DNA of 33,634 nt from Caldifarciminota bacterium (GTDB lineage Bacteria > Hydrothermota > Hydrothermia > LBFQ01): assembly GCA_015492295.1 (NCBI GenBank), contig WGFI01000113.1:1-33634 (forward strand), written 5' to 3'. Both the position numbers and the translations under genes were made by a program. Shown here piece by piece: positions 8,280 through 16,312 of this stretch (its first letter is position 1; each line of letters begins with the position of its first letter). The notes under the pieces were generated by a model. That model had not been told where the DNA came from. It searched no databases and saw nothing but the letters and a program-made list of their open reading frames with translations.

Positions 8280-8956
8280 ATCAGGTCAAAACCCTTTGAT
8301 GTTCCTATTCTATCCGCACCTGCCTTAATAAGCTTTATGGCAAATTCTTTCGTTCTTATACCTCCCGATGCTTTTATACCAAGGGAACAGGCCCTTTTCA
8401 TAAGAATAACATCGTATATGGTTGCGCCACCCTTTGAGAATCCTGTAGAAGTTTTTACAAACTTCGCACCTGCCTCCTCGGATATCTTACATGCCACAAC
8501 CTTCTCCTCATCCGTAAGAAGGCATGTCTCTATGATCACCTTTACGGGAACACCGAGTGATACAACGCCCATTATATCATCCTTCACCTTATCATACTCA
8601 CCTGCCTTTATATATCCTATGTGTATAACCATATCAAGCTCATCGGCCCCATCCTTTAAACATTTCTCACCTTCCTTGACCTTAGCATAGGTTGTGGTTG
8701 CTCCCAAAGGAAATCCCACAACGCTTATCACTTTCATGCCGTTTCCTACGGTTTTCTTGGCGAGAGAAACGAAGGAAGGATTTACGCATACACCGAGAAA
8801 CTTATGTTCAAGCGATTTTTTACAGAAGCTTTCAACCTCATAAGGTGTGGCCTCGGGCTTGAGAATGGTATTCTCAATATAAGACCTTATATCCATATCC
8901 TCAAACCTTTGATTTTCTATGCTTCTGGCGAGATCGGTTATATAGTCAAAGCTCAT
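8276..8956 (-). CDS. deoC: Deoxyribose-phosphate aldolase
   Basis: DeoC reversibly splits 2-deoxyribose-5-phosphate into glyceraldehyde-3-phosphate and acetaldehyde in deoxynucleoside salvage. The 226 residues contain the Schiff-base lysine in FVKTSTGF (K about 168), the ADELDMVIHIGYIKAG segment, and the phosphate-binding IKASGGIRT and GADRIGTSKG motifs at the end. Length is normal. The ATG overlaps the stop of the upstream PpiD-like gene by one base (TGATG), indicating coupled translation; I see no metabolic reason for the pairing. Confidence 0.96.
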   Translation of the reverse strand: MSFDYITDLARSIENQRFEDMDIRSYIENTILKPEATPYEVESFCKKSLEHKFLGVCVNPSFVSLAKKTVGNGMKVISVVGFPLGATTTYAKVKEGEKCLKDGADELDMVIHIGYIKAGEYDKVKDDIMGVVSLGVPVKVIIETCLLTDEEKVVACKISEEAGAKFVKTSTGFSKGGATIYDVILMKRACSLGIKASGGIRTKEFAIKLIKAGADRIGTSKGFDLI

Positions 8957-10764
8957 CAGTATATATACCCCCTGTAATCTTTCAAGGGCATGAGCTCCTC
9001 GAGTTCCCTTTGGAGATTCGTTAGGAGTTCCATAGCTTGCGTTTGTTGATTTTGCAGTATGAAATTAGATAACCTCTTTTCAAAATCCTTTCTGTCAGGT
9101 GGTATTTCATAGTGCTTTATAACATAATAAGCCCCATCCTCATAATCGTAAGGCCCCATCCAATTTCCGGTTTTTATATTCATAAGTACCCTATACAGAA
9201 CTTCCTTATTCGTTATTCCGGGAACATAAGCCCTATAATTCGTACTATCCGCCTTCCCTATGTATATTCCGTATTTGGAATAGCGATTTTTCAATGTATC
9301 CAAGTCTTCACCTGATTTCAGTTCCTTGATCACTTTCTTCATCAAACTCAGAGCAAACTCTCTCTTCTTGGATTTTATATACTCCTTTTTTACCTCATCT
9401 TTGATTTCATCAAAACTTGGCACACCTTCTTTGTATTTCTTTATAACCTGAACTATGGCGTAATACTTTGGCTTGAATATTATTCCTGATATATCTCCTT
9501 CTTTGGCATTTTTTATAAAGGTTATAAGGCTCCTATCCGGACCTATGAAGGGTATGAACCCCAAACTTATATCAAACTTTCCCGTGCTATCAACCCTGAA
9601 ACCGAATCTCTTTGCAGTTTCCAAGAAGTTCTCTTTCTTAACAACGGATAAGAACTTTATCAGACTATCTCTCAAACTCTGTCTGGTTTTATAGGAGGTT
9701 TTTATGGATACGAATATATGGGCGAGACGAACACTATCCTCCTTCTTTTCAAGGACTTTAACTATGTTGTATCCACCTGGAACATCAAACGGACCCAATA
9801 TGGAACCTGTATCCGCCTCCTCAACAGCCTTCCTGACATCTGGGGGTAAGGTGAATAAGGCTAACCACCCCAACTCACCCTCGTTTTCCTTCGTATTTTG
9901 GTCCTCAGAATAGATCTTGACGGCTTCTTTCCAATCTCTCAATGCTTCTTTCTTAGCTCTATTTATGAGGTCCTTAGCCTGTAAAGAGTCATCCTTGGAA
10001 GGATTTTTATATACTCTGATTATATACATATCGGCATAAGGTGGTTTGTAGAACTTTTCACGATTCTTTTCAAAGAACTTTTTAAGTTCCTCATCCGTAG
10101 GTTGCTTTATTTCCTCATCGGGAACGCGCGTGTATATGATATTGGCGAAAGTGAATCCGTACTTTGTGTTCTCAAACTTCCATTTCTCCCACATCTCCTC
10201 CTTTGAGATTACAGGAATCTTGGATATGAAGAATCTTATAAGATCAGCGGGTATCTCATTCCTGAGCTTTTGCTCATAACCTGCAAATATGGGAGCGAAC
10301 CTTTTATCGTTCAGAACCTGTAAATATTTCTGATAATCAAACCTTCCATCCCTTATAAAGTTGCTATCCCTGAGTAATTCAGGTGGGGGAAGTAAGGCTA
10401 TAAGTGTGAGTATCGCTTTATCTGAAAGCTTAAATCCATACTTTTCGGCCAACTTCTTCCATCTAAGGTTATCAACCAAACGGAAAAATACCGCCTCTCT
10501 TATATTATCCTCCTCCTCAGGAGTAAGAGATTCTACCTTCCTAACCCTTAAAGTCTCCTGTATCTCCTGTTGAACCAAGGCTTCATAATAATCGCTTGTT
10601 ATCTTTACATCACCAACCTCGGCGATTATGCCTTGCTCCCAAGGCTTAGCCCTATTGATGTTCAATATATTTGCACCGAGTTCAAAAACAAGCCACGCTA
10701 TGAATGCTATTGAAACTATCCATATAAGCCATTTAAAACTTTCCCTAAAAGTCCGCAAAGCCAT
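8956..10764 (-). CDS. PpiD/SurA-like membrane-anchored peptidyl-prolyl isomerase
   Basis: A 602-residue periplasmic foldase anchored by one N-terminal membrane helix (FKWLIWIVSIAFIAWLVFEL). It has a SurA/PpiD-type helical chaperone region (about 50-210), then a parvulin-type PpiC domain (YADMYIIRVYKN to GGYNIVKVLEKKEDSV) and a second rotamase-like region, ending in a helical tail. Proteins of this type help outer-membrane and exported proteins fold, which fits the many exported proteins nearby. The ATG has no Shine-Dalgarno; a perfect TATAAT stands 8 bases upstream. It heads the deoC unit. The choice between PpiD and SurA naming is by layout only. Confidence 0.88.
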   Translation of the reverse strand: MALRTFRESFKWLIWIVSIAFIAWLVFELGANILNINRAKPWEQGIIAEVGDVKITSDYYEALVQQEIQETLRVRKVESLTPEEEDNIREAVFFRLVDNLRWKKLAEKYGFKLSDKAILTLIALLPPPELLRDSNFIRDGRFDYQKYLQVLNDKRFAPIFAGYEQKLRNEIPADLIRFFISKIPVISKEEMWEKWKFENTKYGFTFANIIYTRVPDEEIKQPTDEELKKFFEKNREKFYKPPYADMYIIRVYKNPSKDDSLQAKDLINRAKKEALRDWKEAVKIYSEDQNTKENEGELGWLALFTLPPDVRKAVEEADTGSILGPFDVPGGYNIVKVLEKKEDSVRLAHIFVSIKTSYKTRQSLRDSLIKFLSVVKKENFLETAKRFGFRVDSTGKFDISLGFIPFIGPDRSLITFIKNAKEGDISGIIFKPKYYAIVQVIKKYKEGVPSFDEIKDEVKKEYIKSKKREFALSLMKKVIKELKSGEDLDTLKNRYSKYGIYIGKADSTNYRAYVPGITNKEVLYRVLMNIKTGNWMGPYDYEDGAYYVIKHYEIPPDRKDFEKRLSNFILQNQQTQAMELLTNLQRELEELMPLKDYRGYIY

Positions 10765-10772
10765 AAGCGGGA

Positions 10773-10789
10773 ATTATAAAGACGGGAAA
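10773..10789 (-). promoter_or_regulatory. Promoter of the PpiD-like gene, leaderless type
   Basis: On the minus strand: TTTCCC, five bases, TATAAT (10778-10773), eight bases, ATG (10764). There is no Shine-Dalgarno and no clear -35. Confidence 0.7.
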
Positions 10790-10802
10790 GATTTGAGCGT
10801 TT

Positions 10803-11315
10803 TCATTTTCCAATACCCACCGCTGCTAAAGTCTTGAAATAGAATCTCAAAACATTTTTTAATTCTTTTCTATATCTATATCGTTTTCCCCAACCTATAA
10901 CAGGATAATAAGATACCCCTATACGAGGGGAGAATATAAATGATACTCTAAGGGGGTGCATAGGAAAATTCAAAATGAATGGGGAAGAGATTTCCGTCTG
11001 AACCCCCCAGTAAGGTTGGGAAATGTACAAATCGCCAACGGTCGTAGCCATTGAAGAAACGATACCTACATATACATTAATCGCATTCACACTCCTTCCA
11101 ATCATAAACCTATAATCCTGTTTATATACAAATGCATCTTCGTTTGGGGGCATGAAGCTCGTACCATAGGACGCGTAGAATATCCAGGATCCTGAGCTCC
11201 CCCCTATTGCAGCTTCCGATAAACTTGCAGCGTTTATCTCAAAAAATTCATAATTATATACCCTTGCCAATGAAAGCGCATCAATATTACCTCCTATGAA
11301 AAGCAACCAGGTCAA
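10803..11315 (-). CDS. Small exported protein, unknown, divergent from the TonB receptor
   Basis: About 170 residues beginning with a short hydrophobic stretch (TWLLFIGGNIDALS), then a beta-rich body (GGSSGSWIFYASYGTSFMPP, INVYVGIVSSM), suggesting an outer-membrane or surface protein. No family is recognised. The start is chosen as TTG 11315: a perfect TATAAT (11328-11323) lies 7 bases before it, and the nearby ATG at 11324 has its A and T inside that box, so it would be missing from the transcript. A far upstream start (11558) would run into the divergent receptor gene and is rejected. It lies back to back with the TonB receptor, so the two may be co-regulated. Confidence 0.65.
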   Translation of the reverse strand: MTWLLFIGGNIDALSLARVYNYEFFEINAASLSEAAIGGSSGSWIFYASYGTSFMPPNEDAFVYKQDYRFMIGRSVNAINVYVGIVSSMATTVGDLYISQPYWGVQTEISSPFILNFPMHPLRVSFIFSPRIGVSYYPVIGWGKRYRYRKELKNVLRFYFKTLAAVGIGK

Positions 11316-11322
11316 GATAAAC

Positions 11323-11337
11323 ATTATAAAGCCGAAA
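11323..11337 (-). promoter_or_regulatory. Promoter of the small exported protein, leaderless type
   Basis: On the minus strand: TTTC, GGCTT, TATAAT (11328-11323), then seven bases to a TTG. It stands back to back with the TonB-receptor promoter; the two -10 boxes are 40 bases apart, so any regulator bound between them could control both. Confidence 0.6.
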
Positions 11338-11362
11338 CTGATGCCCCGTAGGGGAAACTCTA

Positions 11363-11374
11363 CTACCTTAGAAT
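11363..11374 (+). promoter_or_regulatory. TonB-receptor operon promoter, leaderless type
   Basis: C, TACCT, TAGAAT (11369-11374), then ten bases to ATG 11385. The upstream ATG at 11373 overlaps the -10 box and is therefore unlikely to be the start. No Shine-Dalgarno is present. Confidence 0.6.
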
Positions 11375-11384
11375 GATTTCCTTT

Positions 11385-13232
11385 ATGATTCTTACACTTA
11401 TTGCAGTAAAGATATGCGTCCTTGATGCTGAAACGAAAAAACCTATTGAAAACGCCTATGTCAGAGGTAAGTACGATTGGGGTATGACGAATAAGAAAGG
11501 TTGCGTTGAACTGCACAGGAAGGAAGATACTATTCTCGTTGTAAGGATCGGGTATCACAGTGTGAAAACGGCGTTTAAAGATACCATATATTTGGTACCT
11601 TCACCTTTGAGTTTGAGGGAGGTTGAAGTTTCAGCGGTTAGGATCAAGGCGATCTCTCACCTTCCTTTTTCCGTTGAGGTGGCTGATAGGGAGCTTAAAG
11701 TTGATGAGGTGAATATACAAGGTTTTGGAACCGCATACGCTAAACCCGTGATTCGCGGATTTGGCATAAAGCGGTTGAGTATAATAAGGGATGGATTTGT
11801 TATCTCGGATCTTTCGGAAGGGTACGATCATCCCTTGCACCTTACATATCCCGATGTTGAAGAGGTGGATATAATAAAAGGTTCCGCTGGGTCCGTATTT
11901 GGTGGAGGTTTCGGTGGATTGATATATGGTAAGAGCTCTTCAGCCAAATATGACACTATCTTCCACAAGTTTGATGTTCTTTTCAACAACAATGGCAGGA
12001 AATTTAAGGGTGAATATATGTTCAACTATGGAAATGATGCTCTGTCATCCTTAGTTGTTATAAGCGGTGAGGATTCTAAGAATTATGCCTCCGCTAATGA
12101 GTTGGTTCCTAACTCTTTCAGCCGTGAAATATACACATCCTTGAACCTTAGATGGAGATTTTGGGGATTTGACCCATCTCTGTATTTAAGATATAATTTC
12201 AAAAGATGGGGAATCCCATTTGAGAGTTCGGTATCAAACAACCGGTATTCGGATATAACATTTGTACTATCCGGATTTGGCTTAAATTATCAGAGAACGG
12301 AACAGCTTGAAATCTACGATGAGGGGAGAAGCACCGAAATCTTCTCCGAAACCTACCAGATGAAATACGAATATAAATACAAGCATTATCAAGGAATCTT
12401 GCGAGTCCTCATGGAAAGAATGCTTGAAAGTAGATTTGAAGGATTCGCATCCATATACGGACCTTTATATACATCCGAACGCTTTCAGATATTGGGAGGC
12501 TTGGGTGCAAAGGTTCTTAAAGATAAACATAACTTTTCGGCTTTCATAGGAGGTTCCTATGATATACCCTTTGGAAACTTGGGACTATCTTTTTCAAGAT
12601 CCTTCAGATTTCCAACCTTGTATGAGCTGTATTTTGAAGGGGTGCATCATGGGGTCGGTAGGTACGATGTGGGAAATCCGGATTTGAGGGAGGAAGTTTC
12701 ATACGAGGTTCAGGCCTCGGCGAAGCTTATGAAAGGGAATATAATATTTAACATTCAATCCTTTGGGATGCGGGTTTATGATTACATAGCTCTTATGTAC
12801 GATGGGAATTATATTGACAAAGGGGGTCATACGATCGGAAAATATAGGTGGGTTAATACGGATGCTCTATTCTACGGATACAATCTTAGGGGATCCTATG
12901 TCTTTAAAAATTCAACTTTAACTTTGAGCTATTCAGAAGTGAGGGCACAGTTTGAGAATCCCAAGGTTGTGGATTATCTTCCTTCCCCCGAACTCAGATT
13001 TTCATTATCAATGAGCCTTGGTATATTTTCACCCCAGGGATTTATAAGATACATACCTTCAAGAGGTAAAACCATAGGTGAGTTGAATCTAAGCGTAGGC
13101 AACGACGATATGAGGATGACTATGGGTATATTTAATCTTATGAATGCGGATTGGTTTGAACCGGTTGATCCCTTACGAACACCGATTCCCGGAAGGTCAG
13201 TTTATATTAGATTTTCAAAGTATATCCATTGA
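11385..13232 (+). CDS. TonB-dependent outer-membrane receptor
   Basis: A gated beta-barrel that imports a scarce ligand, commonly an iron or cobalamin complex, using TonB energy. After a very short hydrophobic start (MILTLIAV) comes a carboxypeptidase-regulatory-like beta domain (KICVLDAETKKPIENAYVRG to SLREVEVSAV), then the plug (PVIRGFGIKRLSIIRDG, VEEVDIIKGSAGSVFGGGFGG) and a barrel rich in aromatic-ended strands (FGNLGLSFSRSFRFPTLYEL), ending SVYIRFSKYIH. The start is moved to the second ATG (11385) because the first overlaps the -10 box. The following TauE-like and FecCD genes overlap end to end, making an uptake operon. The substrate cannot be read from sequence. Confidence 0.92.
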   Translation: MILTLIAVKICVLDAETKKPIENAYVRGKYDWGMTNKKGCVELHRKEDTILVVRIGYHSVKTAFKDTIYLVPSPLSLREVEVSAVRIKAISHLPFSVEVADRELKVDEVNIQGFGTAYAKPVIRGFGIKRLSIIRDGFVISDLSEGYDHPLHLTYPDVEEVDIIKGSAGSVFGGGFGGLIYGKSSSAKYDTIFHKFDVLFNNNGRKFKGEYMFNYGNDALSSLVVISGEDSKNYASANELVPNSFSREIYTSLNLRWRFWGFDPSLYLRYNFKRWGIPFESSVSNNRYSDITFVLSGFGLNYQRTEQLEIYDEGRSTEIFSETYQMKYEYKYKHYQGILRVLMERMLESRFEGFASIYGPLYTSERFQILGGLGAKVLKDKHNFSAFIGGSYDIPFGNLGLSFSRSFRFPTLYELYFEGVHHGVGRYDVGNPDLREEVSYEVQASAKLMKGNIIFNIQSFGMRVYDYIALMYDGNYIDKGGHTIGKYRWVNTDALFYGYNLRGSYVFKNSTLTLSYSEVRAQFENPKVVDYLPSPELRFSLSMSLGIFSPQGFIRYIPSRGKTIGELNLSVGNDDMRMTMGIFNLMNADWFEPVDPLRTPIPGRSVYIRFSKYIH

Positions 13233-13975
13233 CCTATCTCCTTTTAATACTGACAGGATATTTCGCAGGATTTATAGGATCCCTGCTGGGTCTAGGTGGA
13301 GGAATAATAGTTGTTCCTTCATTGACTCTCATCGGCGTAGATATAAAATCGGCCGTTGCCATAAGTATTTTAACCACGATAGCGACCTGGGCATCGGCAT
13401 CGGAAAAATATCTGAAAACTCAACTCGTTGATTTCAAAATAGCGTTTCTTTTAGGCTCAGCGACATCCTTGGGCGCTTTCTTAGGTTCAAGATTCCTGTA
13501 CTTATTCTCGGAGAAGATTATAGTTTTCGTCTTTGTGATAATAGCCTTTGTGGTTATACTATCCAACCTGATGAACATAAGGAGAGATAATGAGAAGTAC
13601 GAGTATTCCTTGAGCAGATTGTTTGTATCTTTCCTATTTATGAATATCGCAGGTTTCATATCCGCGGTTTTGGGTATAGGTGCGGGTGTATTCAAAGTTT
13701 TCACTATGGACAGGATAATAAGGCTCCCTTATAGAACATCAACCGCAACTAGTATGTTCCTCATAGGGATAACCGCATCTTCAAGCGCGGTATATTATGC
13801 ATATAAAGGGGATTTTGAGCCGAGATACGCTTCTTTGGTAGCTATAGGTGCAATACTCGGTGGAATCACAGGTTCAAGGGTTATGTTGAGACTTCCCGTT
13901 AATATATTGAGAATAATATTTTCCGTTATCGTGGTCCTTTTGGTTATCAGTCTTATAATGAAAGTGTATCTATGA
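13229..13975 (+). CDS. TauE/SafE (DUF81)-type membrane transporter
   Basis: A 248-residue inner-membrane protein with the family's two-fold layout: GFIGSLLGLGGGIIVVPSLT near the N-terminus and a second copy, GFISAVLGIGAGVFKVFTM, near 140. About seven or eight membrane segments. Members move sulfite, sulfonates or other small anions, mostly outward. The start is TTG 13229, which overlaps the receptor stop (TTGA), so translation is coupled. Its place between a TonB receptor and a FecCD permease is unusual and suggests a role linked to the imported ligand. Confidence 0.9.
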   Translation: MTYLLLILTGYFAGFIGSLLGLGGGIIVVPSLTLIGVDIKSAVAISILTTIATWASASEKYLKTQLVDFKIAFLLGSATSLGAFLGSRFLYLFSEKIIVFVFVIIAFVVILSNLMNIRRDNEKYEYSLSRLFVSFLFMNIAGFISAVLGIGAGVFKVFTMDRIIRLPYRTSTATSMFLIGITASSSAVYYAYKGDFEPRYASLVAIGAILGGITGSRVMLRLPVNILRIIFSVIVVLLVISLIMKVYL

Positions 13976-14880
13976 GGATATTTGTGCTTGTAATATTGAT
14001 ACTTTCAATCGTCTTGGAGATCATAATGGGCAGAGTTTTTTCCACGAATCTGTTGATTCTGAGAATCATAAGGGTTCTCTTAGGTGTTTCCGTAGGTTTT
14101 GCCTTAGGTTCAACGGGAGCGGCATTGCAGAGAGTGTATAAGAATCCTTTGGCTGACGGTTATATTTTGGGTATATCGGGTGGGGCGATATTTGGAATCG
14201 CTTTTGGAGAGCTTACGAATATAAATATACCCGGAAGTTTGTTGGCATTGACCATGTCAATAATCGTTGGGATATTCGTTATAATGGCGAGTTTTCGTTT
14301 GGATGAATATTTAATACCGGTTTTCGGTATAGGGTTAGGAATGTTTTTTTCATCCTTGGCTATTTTACTTTTTATGCTTGCAGGTGTTGAATCAACGAGG
14401 ACTTTTTATGCCTTATGGGGATCACTCGGAAGATTCTTTTCTTTAAAGGATTTACCCCTCTCCTTGCTTATATTTTTTATGAGCATCGTACTCCCACTTT
14501 TCTTGGTTTTTAAGGATAGGGATCTTGATGCCGTATCTCTCGGGGAGATTGAATCCTTGTGTCTGGGATACGATCCTCGGAGGATAACGATATACTCAAC
14601 AATTGTATCCTCTATATTGGTAGCGATCCTGACATCTTATGTTGGTATAGTCGGGTTTGTTGGGGTAATGTCCCCTCATATAGTAGGTTTATTTTATAGA
14701 AAGGAGGGTAAGGACTTCTATCTTCTTTCGGGAATGGTAGGTGTAATTTTGGTTTTGATTGCGGATTCTTTCGGAAGGGTTATCCTTGGAATAGATCCAC
14801 CGATCGGTATAATAATGAGTATAATAGGAGCGCCTTTCTTTGTCTATTTGGTATTAAAGGAGAGGAGGGGAAGGGAGTAG
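13972..14880 (+). CDS. FecCD/BtuC-family ABC transporter permease
   Basis: The membrane subunit of an importer for iron complexes or cobalamin. The 302 residues contain FecCD hallmarks: GSTGAALQRVYKNPLADGYI and LGISGGAIFGI near the N-terminus, ESLCLGYDPRR before the coupling helices, and GVMSPHIVGLFYR followed by a C-terminal DPPIGIIMSIIGAPFFVYLV. It overlaps the TauE-like gene by ATGA. The ATPase and the binding protein usually found next to it are absent: the next gene is hsp20 on the other strand. The complete importer needs partners encoded elsewhere. Confidence 0.94.
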   Translation: MRIFVLVILILSIVLEIIMGRVFSTNLLILRIIRVLLGVSVGFALGSTGAALQRVYKNPLADGYILGISGGAIFGIAFGELTNINIPGSLLALTMSIIVGIFVIMASFRLDEYLIPVFGIGLGMFFSSLAILLFMLAGVESTRTFYALWGSLGRFFSLKDLPLSLLIFFMSIVLPLFLVFKDRDLDAVSLGEIESLCLGYDPRRITIYSTIVSSILVAILTSYVGIVGFVGVMSPHIVGLFYRKEGKDFYLLSGMVGVILVLIADSFGRVILGIDPPIGIIMSIIGAPFFVYLVLKERRGRE

Positions 14881-14888
14881 GAGTAGTT

Positions 14889-15326
14889 TTACTTTATAGG
14901 TATCTCCTTAGAGCGGGATTTCTCCGACTTAGGTATCTCTATATGGAGGACACCATTTTCAAGTTTCGCAGATATTTTATCGGCCTCAATGTTCGTGGGA
15001 AGCTGAATAGCCCTCTTGAATGAGCCGAATACTATCTCTCTCCTATGATACTGGGCATCCTTCTCCTCCTTTTCCTCCTTCCTCTCACCGGATATGGTAA
15101 GTACATTATCGGAAACTTCTATCTTCAAATCCTCCTTCTTTACACCGGGAACATCCACATCAAGGATGTACTTATCCGTCAGCTCTTTGATCTGGATGGC
15201 GGGAGTCCAAGGGAACTCTCTATCTATCACCCTATCGGATAGGAAACTATCAAAAAGCTTCTCCATCTCCCTTCTCAAATTCTCAAGTTCCCTAAAAGGA
15301 TCCCATCTTACTATTTCCCTTGCCAT
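14889..15326 (-). CDS. Hsp20-family small heat-shock protein
   Basis: An ATP-independent holdase that binds unfolding proteins. The 145 residues hold an N-terminal arm (WDPFRELENLRREMEKLFDS), an alpha-crystallin domain (PAIQIKELTDKYILDVDVPG to LENGVLHIEIPK) with VPGVKKEDLKIEV and a closing GVLHIEIP strand, and the C-terminal I-P-I motif (KEIPIK) used in oligomer assembly. AAAGGAGGTGA lies just before the ATG, and a consensus promoter lies 42 bases upstream of it. The same promoter sequence recurs before the next gene upstream, a cysteine-rich exported protein. Confidence 0.96.
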   Translation of the reverse strand: MAREIVRWDPFRELENLRREMEKLFDSFLSDRVIDREFPWTPAIQIKELTDKYILDVDVPGVKKEDLKIEVSDNVLTISGERKEEKEEKDAQYHRREIVFGSFKRAIQLPTNIEADKISAKLENGVLHIEIPKSEKSRSKEIPIK

Positions 15327-15367
15327 GACTTCACCTCCTTTTTAACTTATGTTAACCAATCCATTCA

Positions 15368-15396
15368 ATTATGTCTGAAATCGACCCCCTTGTCAA
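15368..15396 (-). promoter_or_regulatory. hsp20 promoter with overlapping inverted repeat
   Basis: On the minus strand: TTGACA (15396-15391), 17 bases, CATAAT (15373-15368). TTGAC with GTCGA six bases later forms an imperfect inverted repeat over the -35. Some 50 bases around it recur at 16275-16327. The expected transcript start is near 15361, leaving a leader of about 35 bases with a strong Shine-Dalgarno, unlike the leaderless units. Confidence 0.75.
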
Positions 15397-15412
15397 GTAA
15401 GGTCATCTTACT

Positions 15413-15600
15413 TTATATCACGCGGGTTGTTAGTTGAGGTATAGAGAATGGCAAAGAGAGTAAAGGCTTACTTATACCCGCTGCGTTTCCATGCCCAAAT
15501 CAGTATTTTATTCGTGTTTCTCAACAACTACCAATGCACCGCATCCTAACTTTACCTCGGACAGCTTACCCCTAAGGTGGAGGGAGAGGAATCTTTGATT
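15413..15600. other. Non-coding stretch between the cysteine-rich gene and the hsp20 promoter
   Basis: No convincing gene. It lies downstream of the cysteine-rich gene on the minus strand. Facing short repeats GCGGGT (near 15422) and ACCCGC (near 15475) could form a long-range stem. At 15576-15589 lies GGTGGAGGGAGAGG, whose exact reverse complement is at 16234-16247 on the far side of the cysteine-rich gene. The minus-strand frame stays open for 30 codons after that gene's stop, which is not beyond chance. Confidence 0.4.
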
Positions 15601-16167
15601 TTATTTAACAATTACCTTGCGAACCTTACCTAACGCCCTTACAAAATATATCCCAGGCTTCAACTTAATCGTCTTTTCACCCTTAACCTGATACCTCCCG
15701 ATCCTACGACCTGATACATCCCATACTTCTACACTTACAGGCTTATCCTTGGAAAGCACCTTAACCTTCAATCCCCCTATAGTGGATGAAATCGTTAGAG
15801 GTTCATTTGCCTTTTGAAGAAAGCTTTTAGTTAAACTGTTGGGTGAAGGAGTCTCTACACTTCCGCAGCTGGGATCTTCATCCCTATAAACGCATACAAC
15901 AAAACACCCTACACCTGAATAGCACTTCATATGCCAATAGCTTATTTTACAAATATCGGATGCTCCTCCTCCATTACAGGGACCGCACCTTGGACAGCTT
16001 CCCCCACCACCTTGTTCCGAATGAGTAAAGAAATCCTTCTCCGCCCTTGGAATGCTAAAAGGTTTTGTGAGTTTTCTCCGCGTTTCCAGCGCTTTATCCC
16101 AAAGTTGAAGAATCCCCTTTTCCTGAGGTGTTAAATAAGGATTTGCGCTTAGCATAAGTATTATCAT
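15601..16167 (-). CDS. Small cysteine-rich exported protein with type IX-like sorting tail
   Basis: 188 residues: a tiny hydrophobic start (MIILMLSA) followed by NPYLTPQ, a helical segment (GILQLWDKALETRRKL), a glycine-flanked cysteine cluster (GGGGSCPRCGPCNGGG; C58, C61, C64) with further cysteines at about 73, 82, 88, 92 and 101, a Ser/Pro linker, and a sorting tail (VWDVSGRRIGRY, KPGIYFVRALGKV, KVIVK). The ATG at 16167 is chosen because AAAGGAGGT precedes it by 6-7 bases. Eight cysteines in about 45 residues suggest disulfides or metal binding at the cell surface. No family is recognised. It shares its promoter sequence with hsp20, suggesting joint stress control. Confidence 0.75.
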   Translation of the reverse strand: MIILMLSANPYLTPQEKGILQLWDKALETRRKLTKPFSIPRAEKDFFTHSEQGGGGSCPRCGPCNGGGASDICKISYWHMKCYSGVGCFVVCVYRDEDPSCGSVETPSPNSLTKSFLQKANEPLTISSTIGGLKVKVLSKDKPVSVEVWDVSGRRIGRYQVKGEKTIKLKPGIYFVRALGKVRKVIVK

Positions 16168-16277
16168 CTCTTTACCTCCTTTCCCTCTCTCCTTCAAGTC
16201 CTTTGGGTGAAGGGGGTTAAGCCCCAAAGGACCCCTCTCCCTCCACCCTGTCAGACTCACCTGTTATTCTGTGCAAC
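16168..16277 (-). other. Long 5' leader with hairpin before the cysteine-rich gene
   Basis: About 110 bases of expected leader RNA. GTCCTTTGGG (16198-16207) and CCCAAAGGAC (16223-16232) form a perfect 10-bp inverted repeat with a 15-base loop, ending about 20 bases before the Shine-Dalgarno. The inner GGGG and CCCC runs allow another pairing. This could be a thermosensor-like or regulator-binding leader; the function is inferred only. CCTCTCCCTCCACC (16234-16247) is the inverted partner of 15576-15589. Confidence 0.45.
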
Positions 16278-16283
16278 CATTTA

Positions 16284-16312
16284 ATTATGTGTGAAATTGA
16301 CCCCCTTGTCAA
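16284..16312 (-). promoter_or_regulatory. Promoter of the cysteine-rich gene, twin of the hsp20 promoter
   Basis: On the minus strand: TTGACA (16312-16307), 17 bases, CATAAT (16289-16284). The spacer is nearly the same as at hsp20 (AGGGGGTC, then ATTTCA). Here TTGAC-N6-GTCAA is a perfect inverted repeat over the -35, a likely operator. Bases 16313-16442 up to the ppdK promoter hold nothing else I can assign. Confidence 0.75.

Noticed and set aside
10803-11315. Assignment of the small exported protein to the PorV/PorQ family
   Set aside because: The expected NPAGL-type motif is absent; only the general exported, beta-rich character can be supported.
11324-11558. Longer reading of the 10803 gene starting at 11558 or at ATG 11324
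   Set aside because: The 11558 start lies inside the divergent TonB receptor gene, and ATG 11324 overlaps its own -10 box; TTG 11315 fits the leaderless spacing.
15511-15600. Open frame continuing 30 codons after the stop of the cysteine-rich gene
   Set aside because: Thirty sense codons are expected by chance fairly often; there is no start codon signal and no recognised family.
16168-16260. Extension of the cysteine-rich gene to a GTG at 16260
   Set aside because: The extra residues are not signal-like, and the strong Shine-Dalgarno and hydrophobic start fall at ATG 16167.
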